The notes under the pieces are model-generated. The model ran no database searches, was not told where the DNA came from, and saw only the letters and a program-made list of their open reading frames with translations. The position numbers and the translations under genes were made by a program. A stretch of DNA of 64,000 nucleotides, taken from assembly GCA_016841425.1 (NCBI GenBank), contig JAENZE010000005.1:1-64000 (forward strand). Reading direction: 5' to 3'. This document shows, one piece after another, positions 36,179 to 45,959 of this stretch. The stretch is from Syntrophomonas sp. GTDB lineage: Bacteria > Bacillota > Syntrophomonadia > Syntrophomonadales > Syntrophomonadaceae. Each line of letters begins with the position of its first letter. Position 1 is the stretch's first letter.

Positions 36179-37105
36179 ATGAAAAAGATAGTTATAACCG
36201 GAACAACCGGTATGATTGGCTCTGCACTGGCCAGAGTTGCATTAGAGCAGGAAACTGAAGTGTTGGCTATTGTACGACCCTGTTCTAAAAATATAAATAA
36301 TCTTCCGCAGGATGCCAAGATTAAAATCGTTGAGTGCAATCTATCAGACTATTCCAATCTTTTTTTAGATGGATCATACGATGGTTTTTTTCACCTGGCC
36401 TGGGATACGACCTATGGTACCGGCAGAGATAATTCTTATATACAGTGCAATAATATTAAATATACGCTGGATGCTGTCAAACTCGCTAAACAGCTTGGGT
36501 GCAGCGTTTTTGTTGGAGCAGGTTCTCAGGCTGAATATGGAATCACTGATGAAAAACTCTCAGCTCATACGAAGGTAAATCCTCAAAGTGCTTATGGTAT
36601 CGCCAAGTATTCCGCAGGGAAGATGAGCGCCCTGCTCTGCTCCCATTTGGGAATGCGCCACTGCTGGACCAGAATCCTCAGTGTATATGGGAAACATGAC
36701 GCCCCTCATACACTTATTATGTACTGTATAGAAAAACTCTTGAAAGAAGAAAAACCCTCTCTTACCCCCTGCGACCAGCTTTGGGACTATTTATACTGTG
36801 GGGATGCAGCTGGGGCACTTTTTAAAATCGGCGAACTGGGAAGAGATCAGCATATATACTGCCTGGGAAGTGGAAATGCCCAACCACTTCGAGAATACAT
36901 AAAAGTACTCCGTGATACAATTGATACATCACTGCCGCTTGGCTTTGGAGAAAAGAATTACTATCACCATCAACCAATGTACCTCTGTGCTGAACTATCG
37001 GATTTAATTAGAGATACGGCATTTATTCCCAAAACATCGTTTGAAGATGGAATAAACAAAACAATTAAATGGTATAAGGAAAGATTAAATTATGAAAAAA
37101 ATTAG
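36179..37105 (+). CDS. NAD(P)-dependent sugar reductase/epimerase, RfbJ-like
   Basis: A 308-residue extended short-chain dehydrogenase. The dinucleotide site is ITGTTGMIGSALA, the middle motif is FVGAGSQAEYG, and the Tyr-Lys pair is in SAYGIAKYSAGK. The gene resembles RfbJ-type CDP-abequose synthases, which reduce the C4 ketone of CDP-3,6-dideoxy-4-ketohexose. In this operon it may reduce a further modified sugar. Its stop overlaps the next start by 14 bases. Confidence 0.83.
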   Translation: MKKIVITGTTGMIGSALARVALEQETEVLAIVRPCSKNINNLPQDAKIKIVECNLSDYSNLFLDGSYDGFFHLAWDTTYGTGRDNSYIQCNNIKYTLDAVKLAKQLGCSVFVGAGSQAEYGITDEKLSAHTKVNPQSAYGIAKYSAGKMSALLCSHLGMRHCWTRILSVYGKHDAPHTLIMYCIEKLLKEEKPSLTPCDQLWDYLYCGDAAGALFKIGELGRDQHIYCLGSGNAQPLREYIKVLRDTIDTSLPLGFGEKNYYHHQPMYLCAELSDLIRDTAFIPKTSFEDGINKTIKWYKERLNYEKN

Positions 37106-38045
37106 TGTATTAGTTCCAACTTATAATGAAGAAGAAAATGTTGTGCCATTAAGTGAGGCAATTACAAAAGAATTTCAAGTTAATCTTCCGCAGTATGACT
37201 ATGAGATCGTGTTTATTGATAATTGTTCACAGGATAGCACTCAGGAGAAAATATCCATGCTCTGCAGCCAAGACCAGAGGATAAAAGCGATCTTCAACAG
37301 TAAAAACTTCGGGCAGTTCAATTCACCTTATTATGGTATGTGCCAGACTACCGGAGACTGTACCATAAGCATATGTGCAGACTTTCAAGACCCTGTAGAG
37401 ATGATCCCCAAGTTTGTACAGGAATGGGAGAAAGGATATAAGATCGTCTGCGGCATAAAGACCAGCAGCAGAGAAAATCGTATGGTTAGATTTATGCGTT
37501 CAATCTATTATAAATTAATTAAAAAGCTGTCCAATGTTGAACAGATAGAGCATTTTACTGGCTTTGGATTATATGATAAATGCTTTATTGAAACACTACG
37601 AACATTAAATGACCCTACTCCATTTCTACGTGGGCTTGTAGCAGAGCTTGGTCCAAAACGCAAGGATATTCCCTATGAACAGCAGAGACGCAGGGCTGGC
37701 AAAACCAGTAATAACTGGTACAGCCTTTATGATGCAGCCATGCTGAGCTTTACATCTTATACTAAGATAGGTTTGAGGGTTGCTACTATGATGGGATTTA
37801 TATTCTCAGCAATAGGCTTTTTGATAGCACTGGTATACTTAATTTTGAAGCTCATTTACTGGGAAACCTTTGCCGCAGGTACCGCGCCAATATTAATTGG
37901 TGTATTTTTGTTTGGTGCTATTCAGCTGTTTTTTATTGGACTGCTTGGCGAGTATATTATGGGCATCAATACAAGGGTAATGAACCGTCCTCTGGTAATT
38001 GAGGACAAGCGGCTTAATTTTGACGAAGAGGGTATTGTGAAATAG
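37092..38045 (+). CDS. GT2 family glycosyltransferase, GtrB/DPM-like
   Basis: A 317-residue protein. The catalytic domain has SVLVPTYNEEENVVPLSEAI, VFIDNCSQDSTQ and CADFQDPVEMIPKFV, followed by two membrane segments near residues 235-300. This is the layout of polyprenyl-phosphate glycosyltransferases such as GtrB and DPM1, which load a nucleotide sugar onto undecaprenyl phosphate. Together with the GtrA protein at 31190-31603 it would form a GtrAB pair. It is the last gene of the island operon. Confidence 0.9.
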   Translation: MKKISVLVPTYNEEENVVPLSEAITKEFQVNLPQYDYEIVFIDNCSQDSTQEKISMLCSQDQRIKAIFNSKNFGQFNSPYYGMCQTTGDCTISICADFQDPVEMIPKFVQEWEKGYKIVCGIKTSSRENRMVRFMRSIYYKLIKKLSNVEQIEHFTGFGLYDKCFIETLRTLNDPTPFLRGLVAELGPKRKDIPYEQQRRRAGKTSNNWYSLYDAAMLSFTSYTKIGLRVATMMGFIFSAIGFLIALVYLILKLIYWETFAAGTAPILIGVFLFGAIQLFFIGLLGEYIMGINTRVMNRPLVIEDKRLNFDEEGIVK

Positions 38046-38367
38046 GATAATACCCGAATTGCTGGCGATAATAAAAAGCAGATTACCCATTGATTTATTT
38101 TAAGTATCCCAGCAGTTTTGTTTATAAACGGTATCCTCCAAATTATTGTATATCCTTATATTAATAGAACATTAGGTACCGGTTCTTTGGGTTAAATTCT
38201 GTATGTTCTAGGAACCGAAATTGACCATTTGGGGTAATAGTAAGCAAGATGGCTGGCCAATTAAAACCAATAAATATTGTTTTATCACAGCTAGATACAA
38301 AGATTAAGCAGAATTGATATTTAGCACCAAGACCTGCCCTAAAGATAATATTAATGTTCATAAACCC
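38046..38367. other. Convergent intergenic region at the right edge of the sugar island
   Basis: 322 bases with no confident gene. A leftward frame ending ITPNGQFRFLEHTEFNPKNR looks faintly coding but has no start, ribosome site or family, so I leave it unannotated. GGTTCTTTGGG and CTAGGAACCG near 38180-38216 form a weak inverted pair. It is a possible junction of the inserted block. Confidence 0.4.
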
Positions 38368-41300
38368 CTAGTTCACCCGAAACTCCTCCGGTATCAGCTC
38401 TCCTACGGTGGCGGTGGCTACTCCGATGCTGGTGTCGGCGGCGCCGTAATAGACCAGGACTTCGTCATTATCACCCAAGACTTCTTTATCTTCTGCTCCT
38501 ACTGCCCCGCAGGTAAAGACTACATTGGGCACCCAGGCTCCGCTCAGACCGATTTCATAGTCCTCCTCGGGTTCCAGGATCGGATTAGGTGATCGATATA
38601 TGATCTTCTGAGGATTTTCCAGGTCTACCAGCAGTACCCCCAGGCTGTATACATAATTGTAATCCACCCCGTGGTATATCAAGAGCCATCCGTGTCTGGT
38701 CTTAATGGGCTGAGCACCGGCTCCTATTTTAAGTGAATCCCACATGCGCCCTGGCCTCGGCCCTACGATAATGGCATGTTTTTCTTTTATAGGGAACTTG
38801 ATTTCATTCATATAGGTGACCCATATACTGGGTTCAATCCGATGATATATGACATGCTTGCCATTAATCCTTTCCGGGAAGAGTATAGCATCTTTATCCC
38901 AGATGTTTTTAAAGGCCAGACCATCCCGTCTCCAGGCTCGATATCTTTCATTAACCAGGTCATCGACTGATATGGAAGCGGCTGCTATCTGGGCTATATT
39001 GCCATCGTAGGCGGTATACAACATGAATATCCGGTCCTCTACCCTGATCAAACGGGGGTCTTCGCATCCCATTTTTTCTTCGGGTATAGCGGGCGAAAAT
39101 ATCGGTTCCGGGAGCCTTTTTATTACTTTATATCCATCGGTTACGGCCAGACCAATATGGGAAACATCGTCATCTCCTACAGCACGATAGAATAAATATA
39201 CTTTATCGCCTATACGCAGGGAACCGGGATTTAATACATATTTGGATTCCCAGTGATGCTCTTTGATGGGTTCCAGGATAGGATTGCGCTCATACCGGAC
39301 CAGATGTTTACTGGGTTTATCGGTAGGCTCCTGGACTACAACGGTGACATCTTTGGGCCGAGCCGGTAGTAAGGTATCCAGCAGATTATGACTGCTGTCC
39401 CCGGACTGAATCAGGCGATATACAATCTGCATTATACTATCTACATCATAACCCAGCTGCTGATATAAGATTTCCAGGAAATCGTGATTAAACCATCTGC
39501 TTTCTACCGTAGTAGTCCATGGACCAGGATTAGTCTTGCCGCCTTTAAAAGTATAACTGGCCCAGCTCCATACGGAACAGGTAAGAAAACTATTATCATC
39601 CATTACCTGGGCCAGGTTGTAGCCATCAGCAGCTAAACGAAGCAGCCGCGCTCCCTGATCCTGGCCTTCTGCGGACAATTTATCAGCCAAATAGCGAGTT
39701 TTTTCTACCAGGCCCCGATGGTGATAATTTTCAAAAATATTGTGAGCAGAAAAATCATCTCCTTTGGTTAAACCCATAATGGAATTATATAGACGGCTGC
39801 CAATATTCTTACGCTCTGATACTATACGTCTGAAGAGCTGCGAATAGTGCTCAGCTACTACCATACGCCGCACAATACTTAAGAAATACCTCAATCTTGG
39901 GTATTTCCCTCCGCTGTCATATTCCAACGGTTTTATAGGTATACGGGCAGTGATGTGATTGGAATAGGAAATCTTCCCTCTGGATAATATACCCATATGC
40001 AGATCTTCGTTTAAAATGATAGGTTTGATCTCCACCCATTCGAAGCTTTCTGGTTTGAGGGTGTTAGCCAGCCATTCCAAATCCCGATCGGTGTAAGCCC
40101 GGGTTTCAATAAGATTAGAAAAAGTCACAGCATCCCGGGTACCCATATCGTTTATCAGGTCAGCTGGCTTGTAATACCCCAGGGGTATCATTAAGTTTAC
40201 CGGGGGGAACCTTACCAGCATTTCCCGCAGGACGTCCGAGTGAACTGTAAACATCTTGTGCCGGGGCAATAGATTAAATAGAGCTTCTACGAACTGCTGA
40301 ACGCCCTCCCGCTTATGCAGGTCTCCCGGCAGGAGTTCTCCCAGGACCTGTTCCAGTTGTGCCATGAACTGCTCAACCGCTGCTGTCATTTCCATATTAG
40401 AGGCATTAAAAGCAAGACCCAGTCCTTCAGTCATAAAATTGTTAAAAGATTCCTGGTACTGCTTGCGCAAGGTTTTGAAAATGTTATCGGTCTCTACCAG
40501 ACGTTTATCTTTACCCATAATTTTTTTGGGAATGACGATTGGTTTGCCGGGGACGTATTCCATATAGCCCAGGGGTACCAATGGTGGTTTGGACTGTTCT
40601 GCTCTGCTTATCCATTCCTTTACGAAGTCGTTTTTCATGCTCCATGCCGTATTTTTGAGGCGCTGGCGGATGGCGTCCAGCTTGCGAACCATAAATTCTT
40701 CCTTTTCTTCGAAACCTGACGCATTCAGTTTATCCTGGAATTGCTGTATCTCTACTGCGTAGCTGGCCACTCGGCCATTGTACAGAGAGGTCAAGGCTGA
40801 ACATAGATTCAACTGCTTATCTTCTGCTTCGAAGGTATAAGCAAACATGAAGTCAAATAAGATAGAAACCCACAGCTGGTCATCAAAATTAAATCTGTTG
40901 TCAGGCAGAGAAACCAGCTTTTGCAGCCTTTTTTCCTCATCGTACTGATCAAAAAGCGGTTTATAAGCCTGGTATCCAGCACGGAAATTATCAAGCAGCT
41001 GCATCATGGGATGAGTTATAACATCCGACTTTTTCCTGGTGCTGCGAGCCAGCATATCAGCTACCTTTAGAACTAATTTGTCTTGCATCCAGATGGCACT
41101 GTCTCGTTTGACGGCTTCAAATACTGTTAAAACAGTATCACAGAATACCTGGTTCTTTTTCTCCAGGTTGTGGGGCACCTGTTCACTGCCGATGTTTATT
41201 TCACAGGCGCACTTATTCCAACACAAAGCCCGGGTGAGTATCCAAAAGTCAATGCCATGCCCCTGGATCCGATTTCCCCAGAATATTGCCTCATGAGCCA

Positions 41301-41895
41301 GCTCTTCCACTAATTCATGGGAGATCGCATATATTCCTCCCAGGGGTTCGGACATGCGAAAACCATAAAAAGTTTCCAGTATGGGGGCCGCCAGCATATG
41401 GGATACACTATCTATGCCCAGATAGCGGCGCAGGCTGCCCAGAACCATATCATAATTACCTTGAATCGGGGTAATCAAGCTTTCCAGCCAGGTGCTGTCT
41501 ATTCCGGGCCCTTCTGGAGTAGCCATTTTGGCGCTGAATATTAACAAATCTGCTTCCAGGCGCTTGCTGATTTCCAACAAGGCTCGAATACTTGAACCAC
41601 GCCCGCTTATCTCGGAGGGCAGAACGAATTCCAGATGAGGATGTTTCAAGTGTAGTCCTCTTATTAAATCCAGCGTTTCTCGGCCGTAATAATCCCCCGC
41701 ACATACGATCAACTGTCTCCTGCCAATCCATGAATCCAGAACTTCATCAATAGATTCCAGGACTGCCAGCAACTGATAACTCTCTTCATTAAAAGGTATC
41801 CCTATAACCAGGTCATAGCTGGCTAGCTGTTTGAGTTTGGGATAGATTTGTTCCATGGTTTTATCAAATATTTCCTCACTATTTAAATGGGTCAA
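38368..41895 (-). CDS. Fusion of a GT2/GT78-like glycosyltransferase and a GH130 domain
   Basis: A 1175-residue protein with TTG start at 41895 (GGGGGGAAA ribosome site). Residues about 25-300 look like a mannosylglycerate-synthase-type GT (LVIGIPFNEESYQLLAVLES, then SLRRYLGIDSVSHMLAAPIL and EPLGGIYAISHELVEELA). A middle region of about 530 residues is largely helical and not assigned. Residues about 860-1160 form a five-blade GH130 domain with YERNPILEP, NPGSLRIGDKVYLFYRA, the catalytic Asp in GCEDPRLI, and VYYGAADTSIGVATA. GH130 enzymes phosphorolyse or hydrolyse beta-mannosides. The fusion probably both builds and trims a mannoside. It fits with the manC, phosphomannomutase and GT4 genes 13-21 kb to the left. 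Confidence 0.85.
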   Translation of the reverse strand: MTHLNSEEIFDKTMEQIYPKLKQLASYDLVIGIPFNEESYQLLAVLESIDEVLDSWIGRRQLIVCAGDYYGRETLDLIRGLHLKHPHLEFVLPSEISGRGSSIRALLEISKRLEADLLIFSAKMATPEGPGIDSTWLESLITPIQGNYDMVLGSLRRYLGIDSVSHMLAAPILETFYGFRMSEPLGGIYAISHELVEELAHEAIFWGNRIQGHGIDFWILTRALCWNKCACEINIGSEQVPHNLEKKNQVFCDTVLTVFEAVKRDSAIWMQDKLVLKVADMLARSTRKKSDVITHPMMQLLDNFRAGYQAYKPLFDQYDEEKRLQKLVSLPDNRFNFDDQLWVSILFDFMFAYTFEAEDKQLNLCSALTSLYNGRVASYAVEIQQFQDKLNASGFEEKEEFMVRKLDAIRQRLKNTAWSMKNDFVKEWISRAEQSKPPLVPLGYMEYVPGKPIVIPKKIMGKDKRLVETDNIFKTLRKQYQESFNNFMTEGLGLAFNASNMEMTAAVEQFMAQLEQVLGELLPGDLHKREGVQQFVEALFNLLPRHKMFTVHSDVLREMLVRFPPVNLMIPLGYYKPADLINDMGTRDAVTFSNLIETRAYTDRDLEWLANTLKPESFEWVEIKPIILNEDLHMGILSRGKISYSNHITARIPIKPLEYDSGGKYPRLRYFLSIVRRMVVAEHYSQLFRRIVSERKNIGSRLYNSIMGLTKGDDFSAHNIFENYHHRGLVEKTRYLADKLSAEGQDQGARLLRLAADGYNLAQVMDDNSFLTCSVWSWASYTFKGGKTNPGPWTTTVESRWFNHDFLEILYQQLGYDVDSIMQIVYRLIQSGDSSHNLLDTLLPARPKDVTVVVQEPTDKPSKHLVRYERNPILEPIKEHHWESKYVLNPGSLRIGDKVYLFYRAVGDDDVSHIGLAVTDGYKVIKRLPEPIFSPAIPEEKMGCEDPRLIRVEDRIFMLYTAYDGNIAQIAAASISVDDLVNERYRAWRRDGLAFKNIWDKDAILFPERINGKHVIYHRIEPSIWVTYMNEIKFPIKEKHAIIVGPRPGRMWDSLKIGAGAQPIKTRHGWLLIYHGVDYNYVYSLGVLLVDLENPQKIIYRSPNPILEPEEDYEIGLSGAWVPNVVFTCGAVGAEDKEVLGDNDEVLVYYGAADTSIGVATATVGELIPEEFRVN

Positions 41896-41984
41896 TTAAA
41901 TTTCCCCCCTGTTTCGCTTGGATAATCTTTAAATAATATGCGCATTTTCACGTTTTAATATTTAAACTAATGAAAAAATGTCAA

Positions 41985-42030
41985 AGGGACGGGGTGTTGA
42001 CCCGTAAAGGTTGTCAACCACCTCGTCCCT
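41985..42030 (-). terminator. Hairpin downstream of pepF
   Basis: AGGGACGGGGTG-TTGAC (41985 onwards) pairs with GTCAACCACCTCGTCCCT (to 42030) with a few mismatches around a short loop. It lies 23 bases past the leftward pepF stop and is likely its terminator. The GGGACGG/CGTCCC style recalls the other repeat hairpins in the window. Confidence 0.6.
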
Positions 42031-42052
42031 GAGAAATACCTGGATATAAAAT

Positions 42053-43849
42053 CTAGATCATGGCCTCCAGTTCAGATACCAGACGGCCAAAATACTGCAG
42101 AGCTTTATCAACCGGCTCTGGAGTGGTCAAATCTACTCCAGCTTTCTGCAGCAGGTTAACAGGATAATCATAAGAACCTGAGCTCAGGAAATCCAGGTAA
42201 CGATCTACCGCTGGTTGGCCTTCTTCTAAGATCATTTGCTTAATGGCAGTGGCGGCCGAAAAGCCGGTAGCATATTTATACACATAGAACGCTGAATAGA
42301 AATGGGGAATCCTGGCCCACTCCATGTCGATCTCCTTATCGAGAACAACTTCTGGTCCATAATAGAGAGCGTTCAGGTCCCTGTAAATGCTGGATAGAGC
42401 ATCGGGAGTCAAAGCCTGCCCTGCTTCTACCTGGTCATGAACTATCTTCTCAAACTCGGCGAACATAGTCTGCCGGTATACTGTACCGCGGAACTGCTCC
42501 AGATAATGATTGATCAAAAACATTTTTTCTCTGGGATCGGTGCTCTTTTTGAGCAGGTAGTCTATGAGCAGTGATTCATTTACCGTTGATGCCACCTCTG
42601 CTACGAATATCGAATACTGGCTGTAGATATAAGGCTGGGCGCGATTAGAATAGTAGGTGTGCATAGAATGACCCATTTCATGGGCCAGGGTAAAAACATC
42701 ATCCAATTTGTTATCATAATTTAACAGCACATAGGGGTGGCTGTCATAGGATCCCCAGGAATAAGCTCCACTGGTTTTGCCTTCATTTTCATATACATCA
42801 ATCCATCCTGATTCCAGTCCTTCTTTTAATGCTGACAGGTAGTCACTGCCCAGAGGTTCCAGACCCTTCAGGACTTGATTCTTGGCCTCTTCATAATCAA
42901 CCTCCAGCTTGAATTCTTTGACCAGCGGGGTGTAGATATCATACATGTGAAGTTCATCCAGCTCCAGCATTTTTTTTCGCAATTTCATGTACTGATACAT
43001 ATTATCCATATTCTTGTGTACCGATTGAATCAGATTATCGTAGACTTGTTGGGAGATGTTATCCTGATCCAGGGAAGCCTGCAGTGCGGAGCCATATTTC
43101 CGAGCCCGGGCATAAAAAATATCTGTTTTTACGCTGGAACTCAGGGTACTGGCCAGGGTATTGCGCATTTTGGTATAAGAACCATAAAGACCTTCGAAGG
43201 CTTCCTTCCTTACCCGACGGTCACTGCTTTCCATCAATCTTCCATAACGGCCCTTGGTCAGTTCAACCTCGTCACCCTTCTCATCTGTTATTATCGGGAA
43301 TTTAATATCGGCATTGTTGAACATGGAAAAAATGTTTTTGGGAGCAATGGAGAGGTCAGCGGACATAGCCAGGATTTTTTCTTCCGCTGAGGATAATATG
43401 TGCTCTTTCTGACGCAGCAGTTCATCAAAGAACTTGCGGTAGAGCTCTAAATCCTGGTTCTGCACTATAAATTCCTGGAGTTTTTCCTCTGGAATAGCAA
43501 TAATCTCAGGAACTACATAAGATGTGGCACTCCCTACCTGTACCATAATTCCCTGAGCCCGATCAAACAGAGTTTGGTATTTGGTATTAGTATTGTCTTC
43601 ATCTTTGCGCATTTTAGCATAGACAAACAGGGCCTCTATCATGCGATTGACCTTTTCCAGTAAAACCAGGCCCGAAAGCAATCTATCCGCGGATAAATCC
43701 AGGGTACCCATGTACTTTTCTATTTCCTGAACCTGTTTTTTCAGTTCGCTAAAGTCCTTCTCCCAATCATCTTCACAGCTGTATATGTCTTCCAGCTTCC
43801 ACTTGTATCTGGTTTCTATTTCTTCTCTAATCCTCGCTTTTCCGCTCAC
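42053..43849 (-). CDS. pepF: Oligoendopeptidase F
   Basis: A 598-residue M3B metallopeptidase. The zinc motif HEMGHSMH lies near residue 390, followed by the third ligand region FVAEVASTVNESLL. Length and layout match PepF: a helical N-terminal half, then the catalytic half. It degrades oligopeptides of about 7-20 residues in the cytoplasm. The GTG start has an AAGGAGGT site. No obvious operon partner. Confidence 0.95.
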   Translation of the reverse strand: MSGKARIREEIETRYKWKLEDIYSCEDDWEKDFSELKKQVQEIEKYMGTLDLSADRLLSGLVLLEKVNRMIEALFVYAKMRKDEDNTNTKYQTLFDRAQGIMVQVGSATSYVVPEIIAIPEEKLQEFIVQNQDLELYRKFFDELLRQKEHILSSAEEKILAMSADLSIAPKNIFSMFNNADIKFPIITDEKGDEVELTKGRYGRLMESSDRRVRKEAFEGLYGSYTKMRNTLASTLSSSVKTDIFYARARKYGSALQASLDQDNISQQVYDNLIQSVHKNMDNMYQYMKLRKKMLELDELHMYDIYTPLVKEFKLEVDYEEAKNQVLKGLEPLGSDYLSALKEGLESGWIDVYENEGKTSGAYSWGSYDSHPYVLLNYDNKLDDVFTLAHEMGHSMHTYYSNRAQPYIYSQYSIFVAEVASTVNESLLIDYLLKKSTDPREKMFLINHYLEQFRGTVYRQTMFAEFEKIVHDQVEAGQALTPDALSSIYRDLNALYYGPEVVLDKEIDMEWARIPHFYSAFYVYKYATGFSAATAIKQMILEEGQPAVDRYLDFLSSGSYDYPVNLLQKAGVDLTTPEPVDKALQYFGRLVSELEAMI

Positions 43850-43958
43850 GATATACCTCCTTCAAATTAATATGTTGGCATTAACACTCTATTTTTTCCA
43901 GGAATTAAACTATTATACCCCTTTCCCAACAATATGACAGTGGGAGGGTTTCAGATTG

Positions 43959-45959
43959 TCATCTCCCGTGTTTGTTTTGCCTGGTGTAGTATATCTGCGT
44001 GAAAAGGGCAGTACCCAGCAATATAAGCCCTATCAGGTCGGTCCGAAGATTAGGGTCTATCATTAGCAGTCCCCCGACAAAGAACATAATCCTTTGAATC
44101 CAGCCAGCCGGAGCGATAAAATATCCCGACACTGCAGCCGCAACTCCCAGCATACCAATAACCGAAGTAGCCATAATCATCATGACTTCTGGCACGGTAG
44201 TATTAACCATCAATAGAGCTGGAGATAAAACAAATATATAGGGTATCAGAAAAGCAGCTATAGCCAGCTTGGAGGCATTTACGCCTGTTTTCATAGGATT
44301 GCTTCGGGCTATACCAGAAGCAGCAAAAGCTGCCAGAGCAACTGGCGGAGTAACATCTGCGATTATCCCAAAATAGAAAGTAAACATATGGGCGGCAATG
44401 ATTGGTACACCCATCTGTATGATGGTAGGGGCAGCAATAGTAGCAGTAATAACATAATTAGCAGTAGTAGGCACACCCATGCCCAGTACTATAGAGGTGA
44501 TCATGGTGAAAAATAAGGTTGGAAGTAATTGCCCTTGAGCCATATCGATCAATACTGATCCCAGCTTAAGACCCAACCCGGTTTTGGTAACCACACCGAT
44601 TATTATCCCTGCTGTAGCACAGGCGATTATTACCCCTAAAGCCGCCCTGGCTCCATCTTCCAAACCTTGGACTATATCTCGCCAGGATATTCGAGTTGAT
44701 GAACGCAGCATAGAGGCTGCAATAGTAAGCCCTATAGCCCATAAGGCCGCTCGCATAGGAGTCTTCCCGCTTACCAGCAGCCAGATGATGGCAAGAAGAG
44801 GTATGGCCAGGTGTCCCTTCTCTCTGATAACCCTGCTTATTACAGGCAGTTCATCCCTGGACATACCTCTTAATCCTTCTTTCCTGGCTTCAAAATGCAC
44901 GCAGAGCATAACCCCGGTGAAGTAGAGCAGGGCCGGAATAATGGCGGCTTGTACCACTTTCACATAAGGAATACCTACAAACTCAGCCATAAGGAATGCA
45001 GCCGCTCCCATTATAGGCGGCATAAGCTGACCGCCAGTAGATGCTGCCGCTTCAACCGCACCGGCAAATTCAGGTTTATAACCAAGTTTTTTCATCATGG
45101 GTATAGTTAAGCTTCCCGTTCCCGCCACATTGGCAACTGAACTACCGGATATGGTTCCCATCAAACCGCTGGAGATAACAGCCACTTTGGCTGGACCTCC
45201 CCGGGCCCATCCGGCCAGGCCGTTGGCCAGGTCAATAAAGAACTTGCCCAACCCGGTTTTTTCCAGGTAAGCTCCAAACAGAATAAATAGAAATATGAAA
45301 GTGGCTGATACTCCCAGGGGAATGCCGAAAACCCCTTCAGTAGTGAAATAGAGATGCCCGGCCAAACTAGACAGGTTTACTCCCCGGTGGGCAAATGCTC
45401 CTGGGATACTGGGACCAGCAAAAGCATAGGCTAGAAATACACTGGCTACAATTACTATTGGCCATCCAACTACCCGCCGGGCAGCTTCCAGCACCAGCAG
45501 AACTCCCAAGATACCAATTATCATGTCCATGGTGGTGGGAAGTCCAGAACGATAAACCAACGCCTGGTAGAAGACAACCACGTATAATGGTATCACCGCG
45601 GCAATAACAGCCAATACAGCATCAAGAGGGTGCATACTATCTCGGGGCCAGGATTTACGACTGGGATAAAGTATAAAGACAAGGGCCATAGCGAATGAAA
45701 GGTGTAAGGCTCTCTGAATATGAGCATCAAATACTCCGAACATAGCGGTATATACCTGAAACAAGGAGAAACTTATGGCTATTATGGATACTATCCATTT
45801 CCAGAGTCCTTTATATCTTCGATAGTTGGACTCCACGTCATACTGGGCCATAAACTCATCTAGATCTACTGATTCTTCTTCTATCGATTCTCTATCGATT
45901 AAAATATCTTCCTGGCTAGCTGCTTGATACTCTGCTGCAATGCTTTCCCGGTCAGTCAC
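43959..45959 (-). CDS. TRAP transporter fused permease (DctQM, TAXI type)
   Basis: A 666-residue membrane protein that fuses the small four-segment DctQ-like part (about residues 50-190) with the large twelve-segment DctM-like part. LMGTISGSSVANVAGTGSLTIPMMKKLGY and MGVPTTANYVITATI motifs are TRAP-M typical. Fused permeases pair with TAXI-type binding proteins. It should import a small organic acid or amino acid with sodium or proton. The GTG start overlaps the DUF1850 gene by eight bases; the order binding protein-DUF1850-permease is common in this subfamily. Confidence 0.94.
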   Translation of the reverse strand: MTDRESIAAEYQAASQEDILIDRESIEEESVDLDEFMAQYDVESNYRRYKGLWKWIVSIIAISFSLFQVYTAMFGVFDAHIQRALHLSFAMALVFILYPSRKSWPRDSMHPLDAVLAVIAAVIPLYVVVFYQALVYRSGLPTTMDMIIGILGVLLVLEAARRVVGWPIVIVASVFLAYAFAGPSIPGAFAHRGVNLSSLAGHLYFTTEGVFGIPLGVSATFIFLFILFGAYLEKTGLGKFFIDLANGLAGWARGGPAKVAVISSGLMGTISGSSVANVAGTGSLTIPMMKKLGYKPEFAGAVEAAASTGGQLMPPIMGAAAFLMAEFVGIPYVKVVQAAIIPALLYFTGVMLCVHFEARKEGLRGMSRDELPVISRVIREKGHLAIPLLAIIWLLVSGKTPMRAALWAIGLTIAASMLRSSTRISWRDIVQGLEDGARAALGVIIACATAGIIIGVVTKTGLGLKLGSVLIDMAQGQLLPTLFFTMITSIVLGMGVPTTANYVITATIAAPTIIQMGVPIIAAHMFTFYFGIIADVTPPVALAAFAASGIARSNPMKTGVNASKLAIAAFLIPYIFVLSPALLMVNTTVPEVMMIMATSVIGMLGVAAAVSGYFIAPAGWIQRIMFFVGGLLMIDPNLRTDLIGLILLGTALFTQIYYTRQNKHGR

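Noticed and set aside
38161-38361. Short leftward reading frame in the convergent gap
   Set aside because: No ribosome site, no start context and no recognisable family; it may be a relic but I cannot support a call.
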